A stretch of DNA of 64,000 nt, taken from Novakomyces olei. Lineage: Eukaryota > Ascomycota > Novakomycetes > Novakomycetales > Novakomycetaceae. The notes beneath the pieces are model-generated. The model saw only the letters and a list, made by a program, of their open reading frames with translations, did not search any database and had not been told where the DNA came from. The stretch is from positions 817,001 through 881,000 of the forward strand of contig JADEYG010000002.1 of assembly GCA_016906335.1 (NCBI GenBank), in the 5' to 3' direction. Made by a program: the position numbers and the translations under genes. This document shows positions 1-10,299 of this stretch, piece after piece (position 1 is the stretch's first letter; each line of letters begins with the position of its first letter).

Positions 1-1953
1 CTGAATCAAATAGAATAAAATACAACAACATAAAATAAAATAAAGCAAAACAACCCTCTTTTTCTTCATAAACACGGAGCAAAAGCCAGGAATAATTTCA
101 GAACAAGATTCACACTTACTATAATCTAGAATGACCCTCCCCAGCATACAAATTTCCCGCCAGTGGCGCAGAAAGCTGGTCTATAATACCATGGTCAGAG
201 CCACCGGCGTCTCTCAGTTTAAGAACAAACGCAATAAGCCGAGCAACAAAATCATCCTGGTGAATCCGGCCGTTTATGAATACCAGTCGATGGACACTCG
301 GGTGGCTTAGTGTTGTAAACATCGACGAGTAGAGCGGAACGACTTGATCGTCGATCGAGCCTGGTATTAGAGCTGACAAAATAAAGTATAATGAAAAAGT
401 TGGAAACAGCAAGAAGAGCAAGACAGCAAAAAGACAAAGTAGAATAATAGAATTTAAAAACAAATGAGCGCCATTACCAGCTAGAGTAAGGCGAAAGTTT
501 GGACGTGACAAGCACTTTGCTATAGCATCCCTATACGCTGCAGAAACTTCGCTCTCCGGTTTGAGATAGTCTTTATCGTTAGCAAAATGGTGGAGAATAT
601 TGTAGCGTCGAAAATACCATAAATTTCTCTTGAAGCTTGGCTTTCCAGGGCGCCGTAAGCACGCAGAAAGTAATTCTCTTCGAGCTTTGGCATAGCACCT
701 AAATGAATACCAGCAAGACAAAGCACATTGACCGCTGAATTAGGCCCTAACGCCCCGGCTTGAGAGAGCAAAAGAGCCGCTAAATGAACTGCCACCGGCG
801 ATCCTTGTGAATGAGCAACAAACCAAACAAAGTCTGCTTCCCGTATAGCAGCCGCGTTTTCGGCCTCTTGAATCTGTTGCCAAAACCTTTCTACTCGTGT
901 CGCCACGCGTCCATCACACACGAGTTCAATACGCGTAACTTTCACATCTGATCCTTTATGAAGCGCTCCCTTCTCTTTATTCCAAACGTGAACGGCTGCT
1001 TCTGCTTTTGCAGCCAAGCGGGCTGAAGTGCCTCGTGGCTTTCCGACTACGTGCTGCACCATTTTAATAGGAAAATACCCGTGTACACCAATCACAACTG
1101 CCTTGCGAATAGGCTGTGGCCGTGATTTGAGAGGCAATGGACGGGGTACAGGCCGCATTAAAGCCCAGACTGGTTGTAAAGTGCGAGTTAAAAAACTGCC
1201 CGTGCTATGAGCACCAAAACAGTCTTCAAATTTGGGTAAAACGTGGTTCTGTACGGGCGTAACTGCCGCAGCTGCATCAGTGCTTTGACCAGCTTTTATT
1301 TGCTTAATACTGTTGGCAGCTGGAAGCGAGGATACACTATTACCGGCCCAGCGATAAAGACTAGTTATACGCTGCATGTAGCCCGCATTATCATCGTTGG
1401 CTCTAACATCTTGCTCTTGCAGATTGCCTTTCCCACTGAGCAATTCAGTTTCCGCATTGTGATCAGTACCCGATGACGCTCTTGACCTCGGCGACGTTCC
1501 TACCAGATCTGCATTAGTATTGGCAGTGTCCTGTACGGTAGAAAAGCCAAGCGTTTTCTCGTTGCTTTTAGCGTCCTGTCCATCTTTGCTGCTGACCTTT
1601 TTGCCGTTGGGATCTCGTTGAGACGGGGTCGCTGGCTCCGTGTCTGACTTTGTACCAGATTCACGCAGGTCCACTTTATCTGGATTATTAGCTTCACTGT
1701 CAGCTGCCTCTGTTTCCGCAGCAGTACCCTGATCTGCTTTGCTGCTTGCTTCCCCTGCTATATTCTGAGTTTCATGCTCTTTGGCCTCGTGTCTCGCGCC
1801 ATCGTCACGACTGGCCTGCTCGCGCTCCAAATCATAAGCAGTCTTGATCTCTTGAGCATTCGGCCAGTACGCATACCAGAGCCCGCCTATTCGTTCGCGC
1901 AGACTAGTGCCACTTCCGTCATCGTTGGGCATTGAGAGACTCACTTTTGGCAC
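1..1953 (-). CDS. Alpha/beta-hydrolase (lipase-like) protein, 3' end outside the window
   Basis: The predicted protein has a low-complexity acidic/Ser-rich N-terminal half and a C-terminal hydrolase-like region. That region contains VVIGVHGYFP (oxyanion-type HG), AHSQGSP (a nucleophile elbow of GHSQG type), a DDQVVPLYSS segment (likely catalytic Asp) and GEGHSR (likely catalytic His). Exons run 1953-618, 570-478 and 360-120. Two introns are supported: 571-617 (branch TGCTAAC close to the AAG acceptor) and 361-477. Removing them restores the contiguous family-like text EIYDYLKPESEV and LTLAGSIDDQVVPL. A third intron starts at 119 (GTAAGTG); its acceptor may be the CAG at the very edge, so the last exon is missing. 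The first codons contain an in-frame GTGAGT, so the start could be at 1953 or at a downstream Met at 1932. It resembles uncharacterised fungal lipase-family proteins; the substrate is unknown. Confidence 0.8.
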
Positions 1954-2146
1954 ATGTTATTCTCCACTCAACACGCGCCCTTCGCTACTTGCTACAAGTC
2001 GGTTCTTTGTCCGTTTGCATGTGAATGACGTTTTGCCGTACTTTTTAGTACGATATTATTACGCTGTAAATCTCGCTATTTATCCTTGTGATGTAATAAT
2101 GGCCGTTAATCCAATCGCGATAATACCCACTACACGCTAAAGAGTC

Positions 2147-2164
2147 TAGGGTTAGTTAGGGTTA
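2147..2164 (-). promoter_or_regulatory. Telomere-like box between hydrolase gene and SEN34
   Basis: The + strand reads TAGGGTTAGTTAGGGTTA, the reverse complement of the TAACCCTAACTAACCCTA core found in other promoters here. It lies about 195 bp from both flanking start codons, so it could serve the divergent pair. Function is inferred from recurrence and from known binding of TTAGGG-type motifs by Tbf1/Tay1-like proteins in yeasts. Confidence 0.6.
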
Positions 2165-2360
2165 TGTATATGGCCATAAGTAATGGCACGTTAGCAATCA
2201 TCTATCGCTGCGCAATATAATATGATAAATTTAAACGAATTATAAAATTGCTTCGTCCAACCAGTGAAAAACAAGTATGGCGGCAAAGGAAGGGCCATGA
2301 GAGAACGCTCATAATGGAGTCAATCAAGTCTGTGTTGCGATATAGAGTTTAGGCTTCCGC

Positions 2361-3564
2361 ATGGATGCAGGTACGTAATCATGTGTGTCTTCAGGCAAGC
2401 AAGACGTGATTATACAATACATTTTTAATCTGTCAATCCGCTGAATCCTTCATAAATTTGATGGGGATGACGACAATAATGTTTTGAGAATGATCTTGCA
2501 AAAAATTGTCTATGCTTGTATGTTTAGTCTGCTTACCGTTTAAAGTTCCGGTGCATTTAATTGCAGGTCGGTACCTCGTCTTTGACGCTAATGGTATTTG
2601 ACTGAAAAAGTTTTATTTATTTTTTTTTGAATTCTTTTTTGGCCAATTATCATGTTGTCTCTCTTTTTTGATCATTTTCATTTTTTGGAATTACTTTTTC
2701 ATCTACACGGCCTGTTCTTCATATCAGGCGCGTTTCAGAGCTAATTGTCCAGCCGTAAAAATTCTGCGTGAAGAATTCCAGATTTTGGGATGCCTTATTG
2801 GCTCATTACCGCAGGCACCTCAGCAAAATATTCTGCTTGGCTTGCCGCTACAATTATCTCGTGATGAGGTACAATGGCTTGTGACTAACGGTAAGAGGAT
2901 TTGAAAAAATTAAAAAATTAAGAATTAAAAATTTAATAAATAGATAAAATGATGTTCAATTTTGCTAACTAAAGACCATGCGTTTATTGTGGACGATACT
3001 GCTGTACTGTGTCGTGCACTCTCTAGCACAAAAATTATAGAGATGCAGGCGCAGCAGGCAGCGAATGAGCAAGCTGCTCGGGCCCAGCACCGTCTAGCAT
3101 TTGCTCGCAAGCAGGCAGCTCTAGTTCAGCGTGGTTTGCCCTTGGCTGCTGTAGATGAGAGCAGTTTGCAGGACCTGCCTTTAATACAGATAGAAGCTCC
3201 GTGGCATTATGAAGCATCTAGACTAGAACGGTCTAATAAGGTTGCAGCAAATCCTTTGATTGACGCTGTCTTTTCACATTTAAAGGCACGTGGATTGTCT
3301 CTGCAACCTGGATTACGATTTGGCGCTGAGTATGTTGCCTACCCGGGAGATCCTCTCCGCTTTCATTCGCATTATTCCGTAGTCACTTGTGGATGGGAAG
3401 ACTCTTTACCGTGTTCTGCCCTTGTGGCCGGTGGCCGTCTTGGTACCACTGTGAAAAAAGCCTGGCTTCTAGCCAGTGTGGTTGAGCAAAACGAGAATGT
3501 GCAGTCTGAGCAAAGGAAGAACGGCCAAGTTCGGTGCTACTGCGTGGAGTGGGCGGGTTTTTAA
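2361..3564 (+). CDS. SEN34: tRNA-splicing endonuclease catalytic subunit SEN34
   Basis: SEN34 is the subunit that cuts the 3' splice site of intron-containing pre-tRNAs. The C-terminal endonuclease fold shows FGAEYVAYPGDPLRFHSHYS and VKKAWLLAS, giving the conserved Tyr, His and Lys of the EndA/Sen34 catalytic triad. The N-terminal part reads GSLPQAPQQN and GLPLQLSRDEV, typical of the family. Splicing is needed: exons 2567-2593, 2753-2890 and 2975-3564 are joined through introns 2594-2752 (acceptor GCTAATTGTCCAG) and 2891-2974 (branch TTGCTAACTAAAG), giving YLVFDANAVKILREEF and TNDHAFIVDD. The first exon is less certain: ATGGATGCAG at 2361 followed by the strong donor GTACGT and an acceptor at 2566 gives MDAGRYLVFDAN. 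An alternative is an uninterrupted start at the ATG at 2514. The middle is Gln/Ala-rich. Confidence 0.85.
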
Positions 3565-3816
3565 ATTAGTCTTGTACATATATGCCGGCGCCTGTCTGAC
3601 AAAATAATACTGGAAAAATGATAAATAATACTGAAAACCAACAGATAAAATGATTCTTCTCTTTATACTTGACTAGTTTATACGATGTAAATCACAGCAT
3701 TCGCGTTAAGCAGACCCTTTTGTACATCATTGATTGATCTCATACATATATTTATTATCTCGCACTTTGTTTTATAATGCTCAATCTCGATCGGGGAAAA
3801 GTAACAGTTGAAGCTC

Positions 3817-4919
3817 CTACTTGCTCGGCGCCTTTTGGAACCCATAAGGGTTCTTTTGCTGCCAGTTCCAGAGGTCGCGGCAGATTTCCTTGATTCCATA
3901 CTCTGCCTTCCAGTGCAGCTCACGATTGGCCTTGGAAGGATCAGCCAGAAGCACGAGTACATCGCCAGCACGGCGGCCCACAATCTCATAGGGCAAAGGC
4001 CGTCCAACGGCAGCACTAAAGGCATCAATGATATCAATGACAGTGTAGCCATGGCCGGTTCCAATGTTCCACGCTTCGCAGCCGACATGGTCACTGCGCA
4101 GCTTGGCCAAGCACGAAACATGAGCACGGGCCAGATCGACCACGTGGATATAGTCACGGATAGGTGTTCCGTCTTTGCTGTCATAGTCGTTGCCAAAGAC
4201 TTGCAATTTGTCACGGCGCCCAACTGCTACTTGGCCCAAGTAAGGGAGCAGATTGTTGGGGATGCCGAGCGGGTCTTCGCCCAAAAGACCCGAGGGGTGT
4301 GCTCCACCAGGGTTAAAGTAACGCAGAAGGCCGGCATTGAGGCTTGGTGTGGCCTTACTGTGGTCGCGGATGATAGACTCGGTAAAAACCTTTGTGCGGC
4401 CGTACGGGTTGGTGGCCTCGAGCGGGCAAGTCTCCGGAATCGGGATTAACTTGGGGTCGTTGAAGCGGGTTACGTCACCGTAAACCGTGGCAGATGAGGA
4501 GAACACGAGGATATTGACGCCGTGCTTTTTCATGGCATTCAAGAGGCTGATACTGCCGCCCACATTGACGCGGTAGTAGTCCAGTGGGATCTTGCTGGAT
4601 TCGCCAACGGCTTTAAGAGCGGCAAAATGGATAACGCTCTCAAACTTGTGCTTGGAAAAAACGCGGTCGAGGGAGGCAGGATCGGTAATATCGGCCTCCT
4701 CAAAGGCAACCTCTTTGCCCGTTATTTTCTGGATACGTCTGACCGCCTCTTCCGACGCGTTTACAAGGTTGTCAATAATGACTACTTCATTGCCCGCGTT
4801 CAACAGCTCAATGACCTGCACGATCAGCCTCCTCGGAGAGTAAGCCTATACTGGAGCAAACTTACCGTATGAGAGCCAATGTAGCCGGCACCGCCGGTAA
4901 CAAGAACTTTGTGTGCCAT
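3817..4919 (-). CDS. GAL10: UDP-glucose 4-epimerase (single-domain)
   Basis: The enzyme interconverts UDP-glucose and UDP-galactose using bound NAD, in galactose use and in supply of UDP-galactose for glycans. Exon 1 (4866-4919) encodes MAHKVLVTGGAGYIGSHT, the NAD-binding Rossmann motif. A 50-nt intron (4816-4865, GTAAGTTTG to GTGCAG) follows, and exon 2 gives the rest. SSSATVYGD and the catalytic YGRTK are present, as is DYIHVVDLARAH. The total is about 350 residues, the length of an epimerase alone, so there is no C-terminal aldose-1-epimerase domain as in Saccharomyces cerevisiae Gal10. No GAL1 or GAL7 lies beside it, so this is not a GAL cluster. Its 3' end converges on SEN34. Confidence 0.95.
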
Positions 4920-6305
4920 TGTGGGTGGTGCTTCGTAATTGATGAATATGGCGGAAGCTTTTTAAGCTCCTCGTGCTGCTTATAATGGCGGAGTAGTGAC
5001 GGCTTCTCTTATTCAGATCTCACACCTTTGAATGAATAATCATGCTATTATTATTCTACTGCCTATTTTATTCTAATACGGACCGCGTATTGTTCCGGAA
5101 TAGTATTCGTTTGCGCGCACAGTCACTTGATCTCTCCTAATAGAGCATTCATCGCGTATGTAGATACATGATAGAACGGAAAAGAATACTTATAAAAGAT
5201 GACTGGTATAAGAATAGCGAAAGAATACTGATAGAATACCAAAAGAATACTAAAGAGTACTAAAGAGTACTAAAGAGCACTAAAGAGCACTAATATAAAG
5301 AGGACTGGCATGGAAGGAAAGAATCAATAAAAAGAATACAATAAAAAGAGTATTTAAGAATACACTAAAAAGAATAATGTAAGCGTAACCTCGAAACAGA
5401 AATGATGTGCGTGATGTAAGCAGCGCGTTCCGATGGAGATTCGTGCCAAATCATGCGATTTTAACTGGTAGTAGAGGTTATGGCTTTGTGCCAAGATACG
5501 TGTGGGCTTTTGGCTTAGTTCCGTGGTTTTACTTGGCATTGGGACTCGACGTTTAACGCGGTATAGATGTGCCAGAAAGACGCGAGATCACTGTCGTGGA
5601 ACTTTAAGTAGCCGGTGGATAATGTTGACTTGAGATTATTCAACGATCATTTGATGAGTAGAATAAGCCTCGATTGGTAATTGGCGGCTCTAGTTTCGTG
5701 TATTCGCATACATGATAGCTTTTGGTTTAGCTCAATCTGATGATTACTAAAGCCTTCGCCTTATCAACAAGGATAATACATCGGACATTACTAGGGGTCA
5801 ATTGGCTCATCTATCAATTAAGCAAATTGCTGTATTTGAAATTCAAAGCTGCAACAACTTTTTAGACCAAGTCTCGTGTAGCAGGGTAGCAAGTTGATTA
5901 GGCGGGAGGACTGTTGTTTATCTTTATCCCCAATTCCAGTCCCGATTGCTTAGTGCCCATGCTTTCGAATATGTTTTTATTCTCTTCTAAAGAGTCTAGT
6001 ATGGAACTCGTAACGTTTAATTTGCTCTGGAAAGTCGGCAAAGGCTCGATCCGTTGCAAAATAAGAGCGCCCTTATAAATGAGAAGGCAAATCTTGGCTC
6101 TGAACTAGATTAACGAGTTTTACGTGACCAGCCTCTAGATGGAAAACTTATACATGACATAAAATACGACACATAGTTTAAGAGGAGACCTTGTGCAGGA
6201 AAGTGATACGGAAAAAATGATACTTTTCTTCTTTTCTATTCAAGCCTACAATACCTCCAGCCACGAAATGTATCAAAGACGCTTCCGAATTGGCATTGCG
6301 TTAAA
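4920..6305. other. Intergenic region between epimerase promoter and the eIF2-alpha 3' end
   Basis: About 1.4 kb without a convincing gene. It holds the upstream region of the epimerase and a short tandem repeat (5241-5292). Reading frames are short and lack recognisable motifs. No telomere-like box is visible here. Confidence 0.6.
5241..5292. repeat. 10-bp tandem repeat
   Basis: About five copies of a 10-bp unit, TAAAGAGTAC / TAAAGAGCAC, with an imperfect first copy. It is noncoding and lies about 320-380 bp upstream of the epimerase start. Confidence 0.85.
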
Positions 6306-7349
6306 TCACTCGTCGTTCTCTTCTTCGTCGTCTTCATCACCCGAGGTCTCGGCATTTTCACGTTCAACGCGTTTCATGAGATCCTCCAGCTCCATCTCAT
6401 CAGTCTCCGAGATAGCCTTGGGCCGCATGCGGACTACGCACTCTCCACCATTCGCACTTATGCTCTTGGCGATGGCGTTAATAGCCTCCTCTACCCGTGT
6501 AATTGCCCGGGTTTTATCTAACGCACTAGTAGAAATAACATAAAGAGGTGGGGCGACCAACTTGATGCGAACTGGAGCCTCGTCACTCTCGCTATTGTCT
6601 TGAGACAAAGAAGCCCCGGCACGAAGAGCGGTGCGAATTGCATCGATGCCTTGCATGCCAAAGCATGTAACTTCTATGTCAGCACGAATCTTGGTGGCCT
6701 GTGGAGTAAGTCGACGGGCTATTTGAGCCATCAACTCTGGAAGTACATGCTCATTTGGTGGTTGTAGACCTTCAAACACATTATCTGCATTGTTGATAGC
6801 CAGCTTGAAACCTTCATATGCATGTCCAAATCGCCGGTACAAAGGCCAGCCCACAGTTTCATACAGCGTCTCCAAAGGAATATTCTGTTTCTCCGCTACA
6901 TGCCGCAATATAGAGTGTACTGTCTTGGACTTATTAAATTTTTCCTCGCATCTCAAAACATCCTCTGCCGATACACGACGTTTCGACAAATCAATGTAAC
7001 CTGGAACAACGATTTAGCAACCAGCTTTGAATAGATCCAGTAAACTTTACCTTTCTCCTTATCAACTCGAAGCACTACAACAACCTCGTTGCGACCAACA
7101 CGGATCAGTTTTTGGATCGAACGGATACGGCGCCGAGATAATTCCGACAGTAGAATCATTCCCTCAATGTTGTCATACTCCAAAAGCTTAACGTACGCAC
7201 CCATCTCCTGGATTTGCCGGACTAGAAGAAAAAAGCGTTAAAAATAATGTTGCAAATTGATTTGTTTGCTCATTCTTACCATTCACGACAACGAGGTCAT
7301 CGACCTCGGGGAACTTGTTCTCATAGAACCGACACGAGGTTGTCGACAT
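6306..7349 (-). CDS. SUI2: Translation initiation factor eIF2 alpha subunit
   Basis: The alpha subunit of eIF2 carries initiator tRNA to the ribosome as part of the ternary complex and is the target of stress kinases. Exons are 7280-7349, 7051-7221 and 6306-7000, joined over introns 7222-7279 and 7001-7050, giving about 311 residues (family about 300-315). The start reads [20 protein letters not shown]. The S1 domain contains [12 protein letters not shown], whose serine is residue 52 including Met, i.e. the classical phosphorylated Ser51. [15 protein letters not shown] follows across intron 2. The helical domain and the alpha/beta domain ([10 protein letters not shown]) follow, with an acidic tail. 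No telomere-like box was seen upstream. Confidence 0.97.
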
Positions 7350-7984
7350 GACTAGAGATACAATATATTGTGCAGTGCGCAAATGACGCGCTTATCTTGT
7401 CTGTCTGATTCTTCCAGCGGCCCAAAGTTTGCACAAGAACGCGCAGCACACGGCCGTTTAAATAAGGAATCGAGTTGTGTATATAAATTTTTTATTCAGC
7501 TAAACTTTTGTATAACGAGTGGTATGTGTATTCGAGCTTTAGGAGCTATAGCGTACAATATTAAGTTTATTTTATTTTTATTTAATTTCTACGATATTTT
7601 GGAGTTACGTATATAGAGTATATTTCCAGTTTCGATCTCAAGACGAAACAATTGGTATCACAATCGTCTGGAAGTCTGGTCGACGAACGGCGTACACTAT
7701 GTACTTACTAAACATTGATGGCTGCGAACCAGGCACAGCCTTTGTTGATGACTGTTGCCTTTGTGTAAGCGTTAGAAACTTTTTTATTGGCAATAAGTTA
7801 ATTGACTTGTATCTAACAATAAGCTCTTTGCGTATGTGCTGCAGCTAGCAAGCAATCACAAATTTTCCTTAACGTTGATAGTTGAAAATCCTTGAAAATG
7901 CTTACTCTGATAGACTTTGAACAAAGGAATTAAATAGGAACAGCACGAGTCGTGGATACGTTTATAAGTAATCTAACTTAAAAG

Positions 7985-7999
7985 GGGACGGGCCCCGTC
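7985..7999. repeat. Short perfect inverted repeat
   Basis: GGACGGG and CCCGTCC flank a single C. It is a possible dimeric-factor binding site or hairpin just before the first copy of the 16-bp repeat. Confidence 0.4.
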
Positions 8000-8001
8000 C
8001 A

Positions 8002-8017
8002 CTGTTACGAAATACGT
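8002..8017 (+). repeat. 16-bp direct repeat, copy 1
   Basis: CTGTTACGAAATACGT, repeated exactly at 9889-9904, both upstream of the adhesin. The flanking bases differ. Confidence 0.6.
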
Positions 8018-8300
8018 GAACAAGGTCCTTATATTTATAGGCAATCGGTTAAAAATACGCCTGACGGTTTCCCTCACAATGACAAAGTAATGCAAAGGGC
8101 CTGCCCATTATTTTATTGGCGATAAAGACGAGAGATTGTACACGAATAAGATATTTACTCCATAAAATAGGAGTTGATATGTGCTGAACGAAATATTAAA
8201 AAAGCATCCAAAACCCTCGTCTAGAAACAAAGCAGGGTCTATAGGTTCAAAAGCAAATATGGAAAACAGCTATTACTTATATCATCCAATATTTATAGGA

Positions 8301-8330
8301 ATGCAGCATCTTCACTCCGAAGTGCTGCAT
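8301..8330. other. Stable hairpin in adhesin upstream region
   Basis: ATGCAGCA and TGCTGCAT pair, then CTTC pairs with GAAG inside, with one bulged T and a 5-base loop (ACTCC). This gives a 12-bp stem. It may be part of a noncoding RNA, a terminator or a protein-binding palindrome. Confidence 0.4.
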
Positions 8331-9888
8331 GATTAGGCGGCAAAAGTAGGACGGTTATCCAGGTCTCATGTGATTGGCCGCATCTAGGCGGGGTCACCAA
8401 GACTAACTTGAACGAGTTATTGCTGCGGAGCAGTACCGAGTACTAAGCGACAGAGTTGTCGTAAGATTCAAGTTAGACTATTTGTAGAAATTTCAGGACT
8501 TCACGCAGTGAGGTGATCGTGTGGAGTACTACCCGGAAAAGACGTTTATGGCTTCCAAAAATAGTCAAAATTGCACAAAAGCATCAGCCACGTGCTCAAA
8601 CCAATTCCACGTTTTTAAATTCCCGATTCGTGAGGTCAGCTTGACTCCGTAAATAGGATTGTACTTGGTAAGCGGAACAACGGCTGATAGAAAGCAGCAA
8701 AGACAATAATTGACTCTGATCTGCATTGTTTTATATACAATGGAAGCGATAAAATTCTGGATCGGCATAAGGTTTGATACAGCATTAAATTGGAGAGTGG
8801 ACAATTCTTGAGAATAAGGTATACATTTTTATTCAGTCTTCAACTTCCTGGTTCTTTACTAGTGATACATATATGTATATCGGGCAACGCTTTTCTGTAG
8901 AAGAAATATTTTCGGAATATCAGCGTACAATAGAATACTGTACGAAGCTTCGTAAAAAATCAATGGAGACACCTTAACTTATGTTGCAAATCTTGTTTGG
9001 TAACAGATACCGCTCAGAATACAACCCAGAAAAGTGTCTGAAATATAGCTTGCTTTACCGAGGCTCGCATGCTAGTAACAAGAGCAAACTTAGATACATT
9101 CTTCAGGGTTTAACTGAAAGGTGAAAGCGTACGTTGGCGCTTCACCACACCACCAATCAGAAGAAAATGCAATGAGCTACAAAAAATATAGTCGTTTTCA
9201 AAAATTAAGCCTACATGATACAATGTGCATGTAGCCGAAAACGTTGATACTGTATTCTGCATCACCTGTTGTGAAACAAGTTATGGCATTGCTCACATTT
9301 TTGTTGGGCAATGATTCTCTTGTATTGCCTTGGAGCTGAGCCACCAATAACCATCGATCACAATTTGTTGTGTCAACATGAAACAGTTACAGTGTCTAAG
9401 ATTGTTTAACGAACCAAGCGAAGTGCTCTCACAGCCAAATATATTTATCCCAGTACGAACATCAAGTGTTACTTAGTGAGACATAACCATATAATAATTA
9501 TACGTCACCGACCTTTTTGATCTATTCAATGTCTGAGACATTTCCGGATATATCCTATTATGAATCAAACCGAGACATTTAAGGGTGAGACATTCCCGAT
9601 TAGGAATACATGTGATAACCAAGCAGCCGTTGAATATATTATCCACCGAATAATAATCTCCGATTCTACTCTGTAGTTTTTACATCTTCTTGTAGAGACA
9701 GTTACCAGGAAAATCTCAATGGAGATATGCATTCTGTTGCTATGCGAAACGACTCTTGCATTCCGGTTTCGTATTGTATGCTAAATTGGTATTTACACTC
9801 TACTATTTCGTCGTTTAGCCGATGATTTTCCTTCAGTTTTTATCTAACGGTCGACTGTTCAAAACAGTCAATAGCTCCCGTTACCAAC

Positions 9889-9904
9889 CTGTTACGAAAT
9901 ACGT
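9889..9904 (+). repeat. 16-bp direct repeat, copy 2
   Basis: Second exact copy of CTGTTACGAAATACGT, about 400 bp before the adhesin start. Confidence 0.6.
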
Positions 9905-10299
9905 ATCCACCAGCAGTATCTTGCACGCACATTTGACCGTCGGCCGCGGAGCAATCAGGAGCCCATATTTCCAGATTTGGGCTTTACACGAGATGTTGAG
10001 ACAGGACAACCTCGTTAATCTCTACCTGCACATCGATAGTACACATTCTTCAACGCTTTATTCCCTGTGCGACTGAGATCGGCGCATATCCCAGTATTTA
10101 AATTCGTCGCCGCCCCACATGCAGGAAAATCGGAGCCTTCATTTTTTTAGCACACCAGCTATTTGTCTTTTTTGTGTGCCTTCCCTCGTTGAACCTCATT
10201 CGCTTCAAGGCTCTCGTTTTTCCAATTCCTCTGTCAATTGCGACAATAATTGTCCATTGAGAGGGTCATTCGTTTTACCCACAATTTATTACAGCCAAA

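Larger units (their letters stand above)
7350..10299. other. Long gene-free region upstream of the adhesin
   Basis: Almost 3 kb in which no reading frame shows known motifs or a plausible spliced gene. It separates the divergent eIF2-alpha and adhesin genes. It holds a 12-bp-stem hairpin (8301-8330), a compact inverted repeat (7985-7999) and a 16-bp sequence present twice (8002 and 9889). Flocculin genes in yeasts are known for unusually long promoters with regulatory noncoding RNA, so this may be control DNA for the adhesin; that is inference. Confidence 0.5.

Noticed and set aside
3817-4449. Opposite-strand frames over the epimerase
   Set aside because: Antisense open frames in a well-conserved gene, no family features.
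5354-5539. 61-codon minus-strand frame upstream of the epimerase
   Set aside because: Short, low-information sequence with no conserved features or splice partners.
9822-10076. 84-codon + strand frame in the adhesin promoter
   Set aside because: No motif, no homologue recognised, overlaps likely regulatory DNA; consistent with chance.
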